From NCBI RefSeq assembly GCF_027921765.1, contig NZ_BSEJ01000012.1, positions 1-64,000 on the forward strand: 64,000 bases of DNA, read 5' to 3'. The position numbers were made by a program, and so were the translations under genes. The first letter of the stretch is position 1, and each line of letters starts with the position of its first letter. This document shows positions 25,557-34,484 of the stretch, one piece after another. The notes beneath the pieces are model-generated. The model was not told the origin of the DNA. It ran no database searches and saw only the letters and a list, made by a program, of their open reading frames with translations. The stretch is from Microbacterium barkeri. GTDB taxonomy: Bacteria; Actinomycetota; Actinomycetes; Actinomycetales; Microbacteriaceae.

Positions 25557-27095
25557 TCAGCGCACGAGCGACGTCTCGCTCGTCGCCGCCTCGAGCTTCT
25601 GCCGCCGGCGCGCGACGACCCGGCCGCGGATCGAGAACGCGAGCACGACGGCGAGCAGCGCGTAGAGCGCGATCGGGATCGGCCCGCCGACGAGCACCGA
25701 GAAGTCGCCGTTGGCGCTCATCGCGGCGTCGCGGAGGCTCGTCTCGGCCAGTGGGCCGAGCACCATGCCGATGATGAGCGGCGCCAGCGGATAGTCGACC
25801 GCCCGCATGATGAAGCCGACGATGCCGATGCCGAGCAGCATGAGCAGGTCGAACGTCGAGCCGCCGGTCGCGTACGTCCCGAGCGCGCAGAACACCGTGA
25901 TGCCGGCGAACAGGTACGGCCGGGGGATGAGCAGCAGCTTGGCCCACAGCGTCGCGAACGGCAGGTTGAGGATCAGCAGGACGACCATCGCGATGAAGAA
26001 GCTCGCGAGCAGCGACCACACGAGATCCGGCGCACGCTCGAACAGCAGCGGGCCGGGCTGAAGCCCGTACTGGCGGAAGGCCGCGAGCATGATCGCGGCG
26101 GTCGCCGAGATCGGGAGGCCCAGGGCGAGCAGCGAGCCCATCGCCATGCCGGTCGTCGAGTTGCCCGCGGCCTCCGGGGCGGCGAGACCGCGGATGGCGC
26201 CGCTCCCGAACCGGGGGACGTCCCGACGGGCGTCGAGCCGCTTCTCGAGTCCGTACGCGAGGAAGGTCGGGATCTCCGACCCGCCCGCGGGCACGATCCC
26301 GAAGGGCACGCCGATCGCCGTGCCGCGCAGCCACGCGGGCGCCGCCTCGCGGAACTCGGTGCGCGAGAGCCAGGGCCGACCGGCCGGCTTGACCATCGAG
26401 CCCTCGCCCGACTGCCGCGAGAGGCACGCGACGTAGATCACCTCGCCGAGCGCGAGGACTGCCACGGTCACGGTGACGAGCGAGATGCCGTCGAAGAGGT
26501 ACGGCGACTCCAGGGTGAAGCGCGGAGCACCGGACACGCTGTCGACCCCGATCACGGCGATCCCCAGCCCGAGGAAGAGCGACGCCATGCCGCGCAGCGG
26601 CGTGTCCGTCACGACGGATGAGGTCGCGGCGAACGCGAAGACCGCGAGCGCGAAGAACTCTGCCGGGCCGAAGCTGCTCGAGAAGTCGGCGAGGAGCGGC
26701 GCGAGGAAGACGACGAGCACCGAGGCGACGAATCCGCCGATGAAGGCGCCGATCGCCGCGGTCGCGAGCGCCTGCGCCGCACGACCGCTGAGCGCCATCC
26801 GGTGCCCCTCGAACGTCGAGGCGATGGCCGAGGCCTGACCCGGCGTGTTCATCAGGATGCCCATGGTCGAGTCTCCGAAGAGCCCGCCGAAGTAGACCCC
26901 GGCGAACATGATGAATGCGGCGGTCGGCTCGAGGGCGAAGGTGACCGGCAGCAGCAGCGCGACCGCCATCGACGAGCCGAGGCCCGGCAGCACGCCCACC
27001 GCGGTGCCGAGCAGGCATCCGACGAGGACCCAGATGAGGTTCTGCCAGGTCAGCGCCCCGGCGAATCCGTCGGCGAGAAGAGGAAGGACGTCCAT
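25557..27095 (-). CDS. tctA: Tripartite tricarboxylate transporter, large membrane subunit
   Basis: A 512-residue protein with about twelve hydrophobic segments. GTAVGVLPGLGSSMAVALLLPVTF near residues 28-50 is the TctA signature, repeated in inverted form as GIVPAGGSEIPTFLAYGLEKR and the PEAAGNSTTGMAMGSLLALGLPISATAAIML segment. The ATG overlaps the tctB stop in TGATG. TctA is the channel of this secondary, binding-protein-dependent carboxylate uptake system. It is the last gene of tctC-tctB-tctA and is followed by a hairpin. Confidence 0.95.
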   Translation of the reverse strand: MDVLPLLADGFAGALTWQNLIWVLVGCLLGTAVGVLPGLGSSMAVALLLPVTFALEPTAAFIMFAGVYFGGLFGDSTMGILMNTPGQASAIASTFEGHRMALSGRAAQALATAAIGAFIGGFVASVLVVFLAPLLADFSSSFGPAEFFALAVFAFAATSSVVTDTPLRGMASLFLGLGIAVIGVDSVSGAPRFTLESPYLFDGISLVTVTVAVLALGEVIYVACLSRQSGEGSMVKPAGRPWLSRTEFREAAPAWLRGTAIGVPFGIVPAGGSEIPTFLAYGLEKRLDARRDVPRFGSGAIRGLAAPEAAGNSTTGMAMGSLLALGLPISATAAIMLAAFRQYGLQPGPLLFERAPDLVWSLLASFFIAMVVLLILNLPFATLWAKLLLIPRPYLFAGITVFCALGTYATGGSTFDLLMLLGIGIVGFIMRAVDYPLAPLIIGMVLGPLAETSLRDAAMSANGDFSVLVGGPIPIALYALLAVVLAFSIRGRVVARRRQKLEAATSETSLVR

Positions 27096-27673
27096 CAGAG
27101 ACCCCCTCCGAGAATGCCTGACGGCAGCGGGAGGCCGAGCAGCATGTCGAACGCGATGTAGATGACCGAGCTCAGGGTGAGACCCACGAGCGCATTGAAC
27201 AGCCAGCGCGACGACGCGAACCCGCGCACGACGCCGACGAACAGCAGCGTCGCCGCGATGATCCAGCCGAGGACCTCGAGCAGGAGCGCGAAGGCGAGGA
27301 ACGACCCCACGACCCACAGCAGCGATCGCCAGCGCGGACGGGAGAGGATGCCGCCTGCGCTGTCGGCTGCCGCGTCATCGGTCTGCGTCCGGCTGCTCTG
27401 CCACTGCCGGAAGCCCGAGAGCCCGAGCAGGACCGCCAGCAGGTAGAGGCCCGCCGAGATCAGTCCCGGGAAGAACTGCGGGCCGGGGAACGCCGCGCCC
27501 TCCGGGACCGACATCGTGAGGATGCCCCCGAGCAGGTAGCTCGCGAAGGCCGCCAGGAGCACGGGCATCACGAGATGCGCCGCGAGCGTCGCGATCGACG
27601 GCGCCGTCGTGCGGGGCGCCCTCGGATCGCCCACGACCGCGGACAGGGCGGTGGGATTGTTCGAAGGCATCAT
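27095..27673 (-). CDS. tctB: Tripartite tricarboxylate transporter, small membrane subunit
   Basis: A 192-residue protein with four hydrophobic segments, the usual TctB size and topology; the first helix region carries GAAFPGPQFFPGLISAGLYLLAVLL, typical of the family. It overlaps tctC (ATGA) and tctA (TGATG), so the three are translated together. Sequence conservation of TctB is low and the call leans on position. Confidence 0.88.
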   Translation of the reverse strand: MMPSNNPTALSAVVGDPRAPRTTAPSIATLAAHLVMPVLLAAFASYLLGGILTMSVPEGAAFPGPQFFPGLISAGLYLLAVLLGLSGFRQWQSSRTQTDDAAADSAGGILSRPRWRSLLWVVGSFLAFALLLEVLGWIIAATLLFVGVVRGFASSRWLFNALVGLTLSSVIYIAFDMLLGLPLPSGILGGGL

Positions 27674-28692
27674 TGCCCCATCTCCTCGTAGAGGTCGGCG
27701 ATCCGAGCACGCTCGGATTCCAGGAAGCCGGTCAGCTCGTCACCCGTGATCACGCGCTCCGTCCAGTGGTAGCGCTCGATCGCGTCCTGCCACTCCGGAG
27801 TCTCGAGCGTCTCGAGGACGAGGTCGGTGAGCTCCGTGCGCTCTGTCTCAGACAGGGCGGAGGGTGCGGCCACCATGCGCCAGTTCGTCAGCGCCACGTC
27901 GTAGCCCTGCTCGGCCGCCGTGGGGATCTCGATGCCCTCGACCGGCTGCTCGGCGATCAGCGCCAGCGCCCGCAGACGTCCGGACGCGATCTGGTCGATG
28001 TTGTCGGGGTAGCCGCCCGTGGCCGCCTGCGCGGTCCCGTTCAGCAGGGCCTGGATGGCCTCGCCACCGCCATCCGAGGAGATGTACGTCGTCTCCACCG
28101 GATCGATGCCCGCCGCGAGCGCGAGACCGGTCGCGACGAGCTGGTCGAACGAGCCGCCGCCGGTCCAGGGCAGCGCCCGCGGATCCTCCCGCCATGCGGA
28201 GACGAGATCGTCGAGGGTCTCGTACGGGGAGTCGGCGGGGACGACGACCACGTCGTATTCCTCCACCATCACGGCGATGGGCGTGACGTCGTCGAGCGTG
28301 GCGGCCGAATCGAACTGGATCGTCGCCGCGAGGAGGCCGGTTCCCCCGACGAGGAGGTTGTTCGGCTGCCCCGCGAGGACCGACACGTTCCCGAGCGCGA
28401 TCGTGCCGCCGGCGCCCGGCATGTTCACGACCTGCACGTTGTTCACCAGGCCGTTCGCCCGCTGCGCCTGCTGCATCTCGCGCGCGACGCCATCCCATCC
28501 GCCGCCCGGAGCGGCGGGAGCGATGATCGTCATCGATGCATGGAGGTCCGTGCCGGCGGCTGCCGACGTCACGGATCCGTACACGGCGGTCGCGATCGCC
28601 GCCGTCGCGAGGGAGGCGCCGATCACGCGTGTGACCGTGCGGGCGACCGGCGAGCGCCCACGGGGAGGGGTGACGGAATCGTCTGTGCTCAT
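27670..28692 (-). CDS. tctC: Tripartite tricarboxylate transporter, substrate-binding protein
   Basis: A 340-residue exported protein. The first 20 residues are cytoplasmic-like and arginine rich, followed by a signal helix (RVIGASLATAAIATAVYG). The mature domain starts MTIIAPAAPGGGWDGVAREMQ, the carboxylate-binding beta-alpha motif of the TctC/Bug family, and continues VVNMPGAGGTIALGNV, the second ligand loop. AAGGAG six bases before the ATG at 28692 fixes the start. There is no lipobox. The substrate may be citrate or another carboxylate. Confidence 0.93.
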   Translation of the reverse strand: MSTDDSVTPPRGRSPVARTVTRVIGASLATAAIATAVYGSVTSAAAGTDLHASMTIIAPAAPGGGWDGVAREMQQAQRANGLVNNVQVVNMPGAGGTIALGNVSVLAGQPNNLLVGGTGLLAATIQFDSAATLDDVTPIAVMVEEYDVVVVPADSPYETLDDLVSAWREDPRALPWTGGGSFDQLVATGLALAAGIDPVETTYISSDGGGEAIQALLNGTAQAATGGYPDNIDQIASGRLRALALIAEQPVEGIEIPTAAEQGYDVALTNWRMVAAPSALSETERTELTDLVLETLETPEWQDAIERYHWTERVITGDELTGFLESERARIADLYEEMGQ

Positions 28693-28815
28693 CTCTGCTC
28701 CTTCTGCGGACACCTTTGTCGCCGCAAGATGAGTAATAGGATGAGCCGCCGTGAGAGCGCGCGCCTCGTCCCGAGGTGTTGTGATCATTGATGCTCACCG
28801 AATCCTCGCGAGGAC

Positions 28816-30096
28816 ATGACAAGGACCGCCGACACCCGAACGCGCGCCGTGCGCCTCGTGATGCTCTTCCTGCCATCCGTCATCGTGCTCGCCGCGGTCG
28901 GCCTGACGACGCTCGTCGCGCTCACGGTGCAGGAGCGGAGCATCCGGGAGGCGACGACCCAGCGCGTGCACGACGTGGCGCGCGGTCTCGCCGAGCTGAA
29001 CGAGGTCCGCACGGCGGTGGAGGCGGCCGGTCCGATCGGGACCGCCGAGCGCCCCGCCGACGCATCCTCCCTCGCGACGGCGACCGCGGCGCTGCAGCCG
29101 CTGGCGGACGTGATCCAGCGCACGGCCGGGGTGTACTACGTCGTGATCACCGACGACGAGGGCGTGCGGATCACGCATCCCGATCCGTCTCAGCGAGGGG
29201 TCCAGGTGTCGACCACCACGGAGCCGGTGCTTGCGGGGGAGGAGTTCGTCGGCACCGAGACGGGGCCGTCGGGCGCCTCGCTCCGCGCGAAGGTGCCCGT
29301 GGTGGGCTCGAACGGGGCCGTGGTCGGCATGGTGGCCGTGGGCATCCTCGAGTCGAGCATCTCCGCCCAGACGGCCGCGGGCGTCGAGAAGCTGCTGCCC
29401 TGGGCATCCGCCGCGCTCATCGCCGCAACCCTGGCGAGCTCGCTGCTCGCGGCCGCGATCGAGCGACGGTTCCGGAGGAGCGACGCCATGGAGGCGGAGC
29501 ACCGCCAGCTGCGTCATGTGACGGCGGCGCTGCGCGAGCAGGCGCATGAGTTCGGCACCCGACTCCACGTGATCCACGGACTCGTCTCGCACGGCGATCG
29601 CGCAGAGGCGCTCCAGTACATCGAAGGGGTCGTGCCCGTCCTCTCCGGGAACGGGGGCGAGGGGGTCTCGCGGCCCTCGGGGCTGCTGAGCGCGAGCATC
29701 GAGGCGCTCCGCTCCGAGCTGAGCGCGCGTGGGACGCGGCTCGAGACCGACATGGATCCGGACGTCCCGATCGACGAGGGAGTGCTCCTCGTCTTCGCGA
29801 ATCTCGCGCGCAACGCCGCCGAGGCGGGGGCGTCGTCGGTGCGCTGCTCGCTGCGGCAGGTCGACGGCCGGTTCGTCGGAGCCGTTGAAGACGACGGGCC
29901 CGGCATCGACCCCGCCGACGTCGATCGCGTCTTCACGCGCGGCTATTCGTCGAAGCCGGACGCGTCGGGCGTCGGGCGCGGGATCGGTCTGGCGCTCGTT
30001 CGGCGCACCGTCACGTCGCGCGGCGGCACCATCGAGCTGCGTCGATCCGCGCTGGGCGGGTCGCGTTTCGACTTCGATCTGGGTGCCGAGCGATGA
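28816..30096 (+). CDS. CitA/DcuS-type sensor histidine kinase
   Basis: A 426-residue membrane kinase. One helix lies at about residues 13-37 and another at 195-215, enclosing a PAS-like extracellular domain with YYVVITDDEGVRITHPDPSQRG, the signature of carboxylate-sensing CitA/DcuS sensors. The phospho-acceptor is H244 in REQAHEFGTRLHVIHGLV, a form typical of this subgroup. The ATPase domain has NLARNAAEAGA (N box), DDGPGID (G1) and GVGRGIGLAL (G2). It is divergent from tctCBA and overlaps the response regulator gene, so it very likely senses the carboxylate imported by Tct. Confidence 0.93.
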   Translation: MTRTADTRTRAVRLVMLFLPSVIVLAAVGLTTLVALTVQERSIREATTQRVHDVARGLAELNEVRTAVEAAGPIGTAERPADASSLATATAALQPLADVIQRTAGVYYVVITDDEGVRITHPDPSQRGVQVSTTTEPVLAGEEFVGTETGPSGASLRAKVPVVGSNGAVVGMVAVGILESSISAQTAAGVEKLLPWASAALIAATLASSLLAAAIERRFRRSDAMEAEHRQLRHVTAALREQAHEFGTRLHVIHGLVSHGDRAEALQYIEGVVPVLSGNGGEGVSRPSGLLSASIEALRSELSARGTRLETDMDPDVPIDEGVLLVFANLARNAAEAGASSVRCSLRQVDGRFVGAVEDDGPGIDPADVDRVFTRGYSSKPDASGVGRGIGLALVRRTVTSRGGTIELRRSALGGSRFDFDLGAER

Positions 30097-30815
30097 GCGA
30101 GCGGATCGGGGTGCTCATCGTGGACGACGATGCCGCGGCGCGCGCCCTGCACAGCCGGTTCGTCGCCGAGACGCCGGGGTTCTACGTGGCGGCGACGGCG
30201 GCCACCGGGCGAGCGGCGCTCGCCCAGCTCGGACGCGGCGTCGATCTCGTGCTCCTCGACATGCGGCTTCCCGACATCAGCGGGATCGAGGTCCTGCACC
30301 GTCTGCGGACCCTGGGAGAGGCGGGGGCGGACGTCCTCGTGATCAGCTCGTCCCACGATCAGGTGACCGTCCGGCAGGCGCTCGCCGCACGCGTTACGGG
30401 GTACCTCGTGAAGCCGTTCACGCAGGAGGTGCTCCAGGAACGGCTGCGAGCGTACGCGGCCGACGCCGACCGACGACGGGCGGACGCTGCAGATCGGCGT
30501 CTCTCCCAGGGCGAGATCGATCGCCTCCTCGCCGTCGGCACCACGCGGGCTCCCGAACGACCGAGGCGCGAGGGGCGTGTCGAGCTTCCCAAGGGACTCG
30601 CCGCGCAGACACTCGAGCGCGTCCTCGCGGCGCTCGACCCCGTCCGTTCGGTCTCCGCCGAGGAACTCGCGGCCACGTGCGGGATCTCGCGCGCGACGGC
30701 TCGCCGGTACCTCGAGCACCTCGTCGCCGAGGGGCGGATCGACATCGCGCACAGCTACGGGCGGCGGGGCCGCCCGCGCGTGCTCTATCGGCTGGCCCCG
30801 GCGCCGTCAGGCTGA
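30093..30815 (+). CDS. CitB/DcuR-type response regulator
   Basis: A 240-residue protein starting in an ATGA overlap with the kinase gene. The receiver domain has the acidic pocket VLIVDDD, phospho-acceptor D56 in LVLLDMRLPDISG and the switch Lys in GYLVKPF. The C-terminal domain is a helix-turn-helix (AEELAATCGISRATARRYLEHLVAEGRI) of the CitB kind, ending in a YGRRGRPRVLYRL wing. It is expected to activate tctCBA. Confidence 0.92.
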   Translation: MSERIGVLIVDDDAAARALHSRFVAETPGFYVAATAATGRAALAQLGRGVDLVLLDMRLPDISGIEVLHRLRTLGEAGADVLVISSSHDQVTVRQALAARVTGYLVKPFTQEVLQERLRAYAADADRRRADAADRRLSQGEIDRLLAVGTTRAPERPRREGRVELPKGLAAQTLERVLAALDPVRSVSAEELAATCGISRATARRYLEHLVAEGRIDIAHSYGRRGRPRVLYRLAPAPSG

Positions 30816-30828
30816 CGGCACGCGCGCG

Positions 30829-31164
30829 TCAGCGGCTGTCGAGGGCGGGCCGCGGAGTCAGCATCAGGGCGGTGGCGATCGCCGCCGCGGTGAGACCGAG
30901 GACGCCGGTGGCGAGCAGAGCGAGGCCGGCGGGCCACACCGTGTGGTACTCGGCCTCGTAGGTGTATCCGTCGTACGTTCGGGTGAACTCGAGCGTTCCG
31001 CTGCTCGTCAGCACGATCCCGACGACGAGCGCGACGACCGGGATGCTCCATGCCAGCCCCCACGCCAGGCGTCGTCGGGCCGACCACGGGTCGTCGATCT
31101 GTTCGGCCGAGGCTGCATCGAGATCGAGTCGGTGCTGTTCGTGCTCGGGCGCGTCTGAATCCAC
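30829..31164 (-). CDS. Small two-helix membrane protein of unknown function
   Basis: A 111-residue protein with an acidic N-terminus (EHEQHRLDLDAASAEQ), one helix around residues 35-53 (GLAWSIPVVALVVGIVLT) and a second around 78-100. It is not recognised as a family. It lies convergent with the response regulator, 13 bases away, and has GC third-position bias. Confidence 0.7.
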   Translation of the reverse strand: MDSDAPEHEQHRLDLDAASAEQIDDPWSARRRLAWGLAWSIPVVALVVGIVLTSSGTLEFTRTYDGYTYEAEYHTVWPAGLALLATGVLGLTAAAIATALMLTPRPALDSR

Positions 31165-31243
31165 GTCTGCACCCTATCGGCGAAGAGCGGCCTGAGGCAT
31201 GGACACGACGGGCGGCGGCGCCTGCCGTCTGCCCGCGTGCGTG

Positions 31244-32815
31244 TCAGAAGGGCGGTGGTTCGTTGTCGGGTGGGGTGAAGCGGGCGACGGGTGGTGGGGT
31301 GTCGGTGTAGACGCGCCCGTTCGGGGACGTCCATTCGAGCACGCCGCCGGGGCCCTGGGTGACGGTCCATTCGGTCATCTGCTCGAGCATGTGATGCGTT
31401 TCACAGAGGTACTCGAGATTGGCCACGTTCGTGGGCCCTCCCCGGGAGTGGGGATGGGTGTGGTCGATGTCGACGTAGTGCTTCCGGATGGCCTGCCGGC
31501 ATCCGGGGAACCGGCACCGCTCGTCCCGCGCCTTCAGGAACCGCCGCTGCGCCATCGTGGGGAACCTCTGATCCACGGTGAGGAGCACCCCGGTGTTCGC
31601 GTCGGTGAACGCCCGGTTCCAGATCGTCGCGTCCGCGGCGATCTCCTTGGCGTCGATGATCGGGATCGGACCCGCCCCCGCGAGGGTGGCGCCCTCGGTC
31701 CGGTTCGTGGGGTCCGCCAGTGCGGTGGCGGGGATGGTGATGTGCACGCTCCCGCGGATCGCCCCGAGCCCGACAGGCTTCGGGGCCGGGCCGAACGCCG
31801 AAACCGCGCCAGAGCCCGAGCCCGTGCAGGGCGCTGAGCCCGCGCCGGCACCGGCGTCGGCCGTGGCGCCCGTCGCGCCGAGCCCGACGTCCCCGGCTTT
31901 CGCATCGGCCGTGCCGCCTGCACAGTTGCTGGTGGCGCCGAGTCCGGCGTCGGTGTCCTTGTCCTTCGCGTCCGCGCTGTTGCTCGGTTCGGGGAAGGTG
32001 GCGCCGTAGAGGTGGTCGTGGCCGGTGGGGATGCCGGTGAGGGTGAGGTCGGTGAAGATGTCCGCCCGGATCTCATCCAAGGTGCGGTCATCCGCGAGCG
32101 CGGCCGGGTCGCCAGCGCGGCGGGCCGCGGCGCGGGCGGCGAGGACGGTCTTGGCCATCTGGTCGATGCGGTCCATCATCCCCACCCCGAGCACGTTCGC
32201 GACCTCCGCGTCGAACGCGCCCATCGCGTCCTCCCCGGGCCGGAACCCCACCCGCCGGCGCCTGCGTGCGGCCTTGTGACGGTCGCTGATCGAGACCGGG
32301 TCCAGCTCCTGCGCGACCTTCCGCGCCACCTCCGCCAACGCGCCCGCGGTCATCGGCACCCGGTCCAGCCGCTCCAGCACCCGCACCTCGAACACGCTGC
32401 GGGTCTCGTCGTCGTCGATGCGGTCTCCGCACAGCACGATCGTGCGCGCGTGCGGGAGCGACACCGTCCCTTCCGCGAGTCGGTCCCGCACGACCGGGAA
32501 CCGGGAGACGAGGTTCGTCGCGTCGTTCATCTGCCGCTCCACCGACCGGCCCGGGGTGTGCGTGGCCGCGGCGATCTCCTCCGCGATCGCCCGATGCGCC
32601 CACGCCCGCGACGAGCCCCCGGCCGCGACCTGCCGCTCATGCTGCGCCCACGCCACCTGCGACGCCGACGCCAACGCCATCTGACGCGCCGCCTGGGCAT
32701 GCGCGATCACCCTGTCCGCCGCCCGGATCGCCTCGATCGCCGACTCCACCGCCGCACGCTCCGAAGGCGTCGGGGACGGACCATCCCCTTCACCCCACAC
32801 GGCTCCATCGCTCAT
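31244..32815 (-). CDS. DUF222 / HNH endonuclease domain protein
   Basis: A 523-residue protein. Residues about 15-250 form the DUF222 region (for example RAIAEEIAAATHTPGRSVERQMNDA), which is common in multi-copy actinobacterial proteins. Residues 434-476 form an HNH nuclease with CRFPGC, the HxxP-type IDHTHPHSRGG and CETHH, so the zinc and catalytic residues are intact. Between them, about residues 275-370 are low complexity, with three GLGAT repeats and Ala/Gly/Asp runs, suggesting repeat-driven expansion. Function of the family is unproven; DNA cleavage or mobile-element links are proposed for relatives. It stands alone upstream of the hpa operon end. Confidence 0.88.
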   Translation of the reverse strand: MSDGAVWGEGDGPSPTPSERAAVESAIEAIRAADRVIAHAQAARQMALASASQVAWAQHERQVAAGGSSRAWAHRAIAEEIAAATHTPGRSVERQMNDATNLVSRFPVVRDRLAEGTVSLPHARTIVLCGDRIDDDETRSVFEVRVLERLDRVPMTAGALAEVARKVAQELDPVSISDRHKAARRRRRVGFRPGEDAMGAFDAEVANVLGVGMMDRIDQMAKTVLAARAAARRAGDPAALADDRTLDEIRADIFTDLTLTGIPTGHDHLYGATFPEPSNSADAKDKDTDAGLGATSNCAGGTADAKAGDVGLGATGATADAGAGAGSAPCTGSGSGAVSAFGPAPKPVGLGAIRGSVHITIPATALADPTNRTEGATLAGAGPIPIIDAKEIAADATIWNRAFTDANTGVLLTVDQRFPTMAQRRFLKARDERCRFPGCRQAIRKHYVDIDHTHPHSRGGPTNVANLEYLCETHHMLEQMTEWTVTQGPGGVLEWTSPNGRVYTDTPPPVARFTPPDNEPPPF

Positions 32816-32907
32816 GAAACCAGTGTCCCGCCGACCTCGGACATTCGAAGGCCCCTACGAGCCAGAACGAAGCACAAAAGGTCACAGAACGATAACGAAG
32901 GTGAAGG

Positions 32908-33711
32908 TCAGGTCGCAGCCCGCCAGCGCTCCGCGTCCTCTCCGATGAAGCCGTCCGCGAGCGCCTCCGACGCGCGTGCGAGCAGCGCGACATCCGCTCC
33001 CACGAGCAGGAAGCGCGCGCCGGCCTCGGCGTAGGCGCGCGCGGCCGCGGGGTCGAACGCGTTCACGCCGCACGGCCGGCCCACGGCCGCGGCCGCCTCG
33101 AAGACGCGCTTCACCGCGGCGACGACCTCGGGGTGCGTCTGCTGCCCGAGCAGCCCCATCGACGCCGCGAGGTCGGCCGGGCCGACGAAAACGCCGTCGA
33201 TGCCCGGCGTCGCCGCGATGTCGGCGGCGTTGTCGACGCCCTCCGCGGTCTCGATCTGCACGTACACGGCGACATGCTCGGCCGCGTCGCGCAGGTAGCC
33301 GTCGACCCGGTTCCAGCGCGCCGAGCGCGCGAGAGCGCTGCCGACGCCGCGTCGCCCTGCGGGCGGGTACTGAGCGGCCTCCGCGACCGCACGCGCCTCG
33401 TCGGCGGTCGAGATCATCGGCACGAGGAGCGTCTGCACGCCGAGGTCGAGCACCTGCTTGATGACGACGGGGTCGGCCGACGGGATGCGCACGCCCGCGG
33501 TCACGGGGTACGCCGACACGGCGTGCAGCTGCGCCAGCACCGACTCGAGCCCGTTCGGGGCGTGCTCCATGTCGATGAGCACCCAGTCGAGTCCCGATCC
33601 CGCCATGATCTCGGCGGCGACGGGAGAGCCCGAGCACACCCATCCGCCGTACAGCGGCCGCGTCGCCTCCGCGAGCCGGTGCCGAAGGGTCGGGTTCAGA
33701 CGAAGCGGCAT
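32908..33711 (-). CDS. hpaI: HpcH/HpaI aldolase (4-hydroxy-2-oxoheptanedioate aldolase)
   Basis: A 267-residue class II aldolase. The start RLAEATRPLYGGWVCSGSPVAAEIMAGSGLDWVLIDMEHAPN carries the substrate loop and metal-adjacent Asp-Glu, QIETAEGVDNAADIAATPGIDGVFVGPADLAASMG has the metal-binding Glu and Asp, and the pattern matches HpaI. It splits 4-hydroxy-2-oxoheptanedioate into pyruvate and succinic semialdehyde, the last step of homoprotocatechuate degradation. It overlaps the hydratase gene by 16 bases and is the last gene of the operon. Confidence 0.92.
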   Translation of the reverse strand: MPLRLNPTLRHRLAEATRPLYGGWVCSGSPVAAEIMAGSGLDWVLIDMEHAPNGLESVLAQLHAVSAYPVTAGVRIPSADPVVIKQVLDLGVQTLLVPMISTADEARAVAEAAQYPPAGRRGVGSALARSARWNRVDGYLRDAAEHVAVYVQIETAEGVDNAADIAATPGIDGVFVGPADLAASMGLLGQQTHPEVVAAVKRVFEAAAAVGRPCGVNAFDPAAARAYAEAGARFLLVGADVALLARASEALADGFIGEDAERWRAAT

Positions 33712-34484
33712 GAGATGGCTCCCATCGGCCCGTAGTCGGCGAGCACGGAGTCGCCCCTGTCGATCCAGACGGGCCGCGTGAACGAGCCCGCGAGGACGAT
33801 CTCGCCCGCCTCGAGGCGCGCTCCGTGCTGGTGCAGCTTGTTCGCGAGCCACGCGACGCCCGTGCCGGGGTGATTGAGCACTCCGGCGGCGACGCCCGTC
33901 TCCTCGATCGTCTCGTTGCGGTAGAGCAGCGCCGACACCCAGCGCAGGTCGACGTCGTCGGGCCGGGTCGGGCTGCCGCCGAGCACGAGGCCGCCGTACG
34001 CCGCGTTGTCGCTGATCGTGTCGACGATCGTCCGCCCCTCCAGCTCGACGTGCGAGTTCAGGATCTCGAGTGCGGGCGTGACGTACTCGGTGGCCCGCAA
34101 GACGTCGAAGAGCGTGCAGTGCGGGCCCTCGAGCGGCGCGCTCAGCACGAACGCGAGCTCGACCTCGATCCGCACGTTCGAGAAGCGGTCGTGCGGGATG
34201 CGCGCGCCGCTCTCCCAGACCGTGTCATCGAACATGACCCCGTAGTCCGGCTCGGAGATGCCCGTCGCCTGCTGCATCGCGCGCGACGTGAGCCCGATCT
34301 TCCGGCCGACGAGGCGCCGCCCTGCGGCGATCCGGCCGTCGCGCCAGATGCCCTGGATCGCGTACGCGTCGTCGACGGTCGCCTCCGGATGGCGCGCGGT
34401 GATGCGCGGGATGAGCGTCCGGTCGCGGTCGGCTGCGGCCAGCTCGTCGGCGATCGCCCGGATCGCCTCGGCCGAGAGGCTCAC
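33696..34484 (-). CDS. hpaH: 2-oxo-hept-4-ene-1,7-dioate hydratase
   Basis: A 262-residue enzyme of the FAH-like hydratase family (HpaH/MhpD). VGRKIGLTSRAMQQATGISEPDYGVMFDDTV is the family signature and VRIEVELAFVLS contains the magnesium-binding Glu-x-Glu. GAAYGGLVLGG-like (NAAYGGLVLGG) and GVAWLANKLHQHGARLEAGEIVLAGSF follow. It adds water to the 2-oxo-dienoate before HpaI cleavage. The GTG start overlaps the dioxygenase stop in GTGA. Confidence 0.92.
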   Translation of the reverse strand: MSLSAEAIRAIADELAAADRDRTLIPRITARHPEATVDDAYAIQGIWRDGRIAAGRRLVGRKIGLTSRAMQQATGISEPDYGVMFDDTVWESGARIPHDRFSNVRIEVELAFVLSAPLEGPHCTLFDVLRATEYVTPALEILNSHVELEGRTIVDTISDNAAYGGLVLGGSPTRPDDVDLRWVSALLYRNETIEETGVAAGVLNHPGTGVAWLANKLHQHGARLEAGEIVLAGSFTRPVWIDRGDSVLADYGPMGAISCRFV

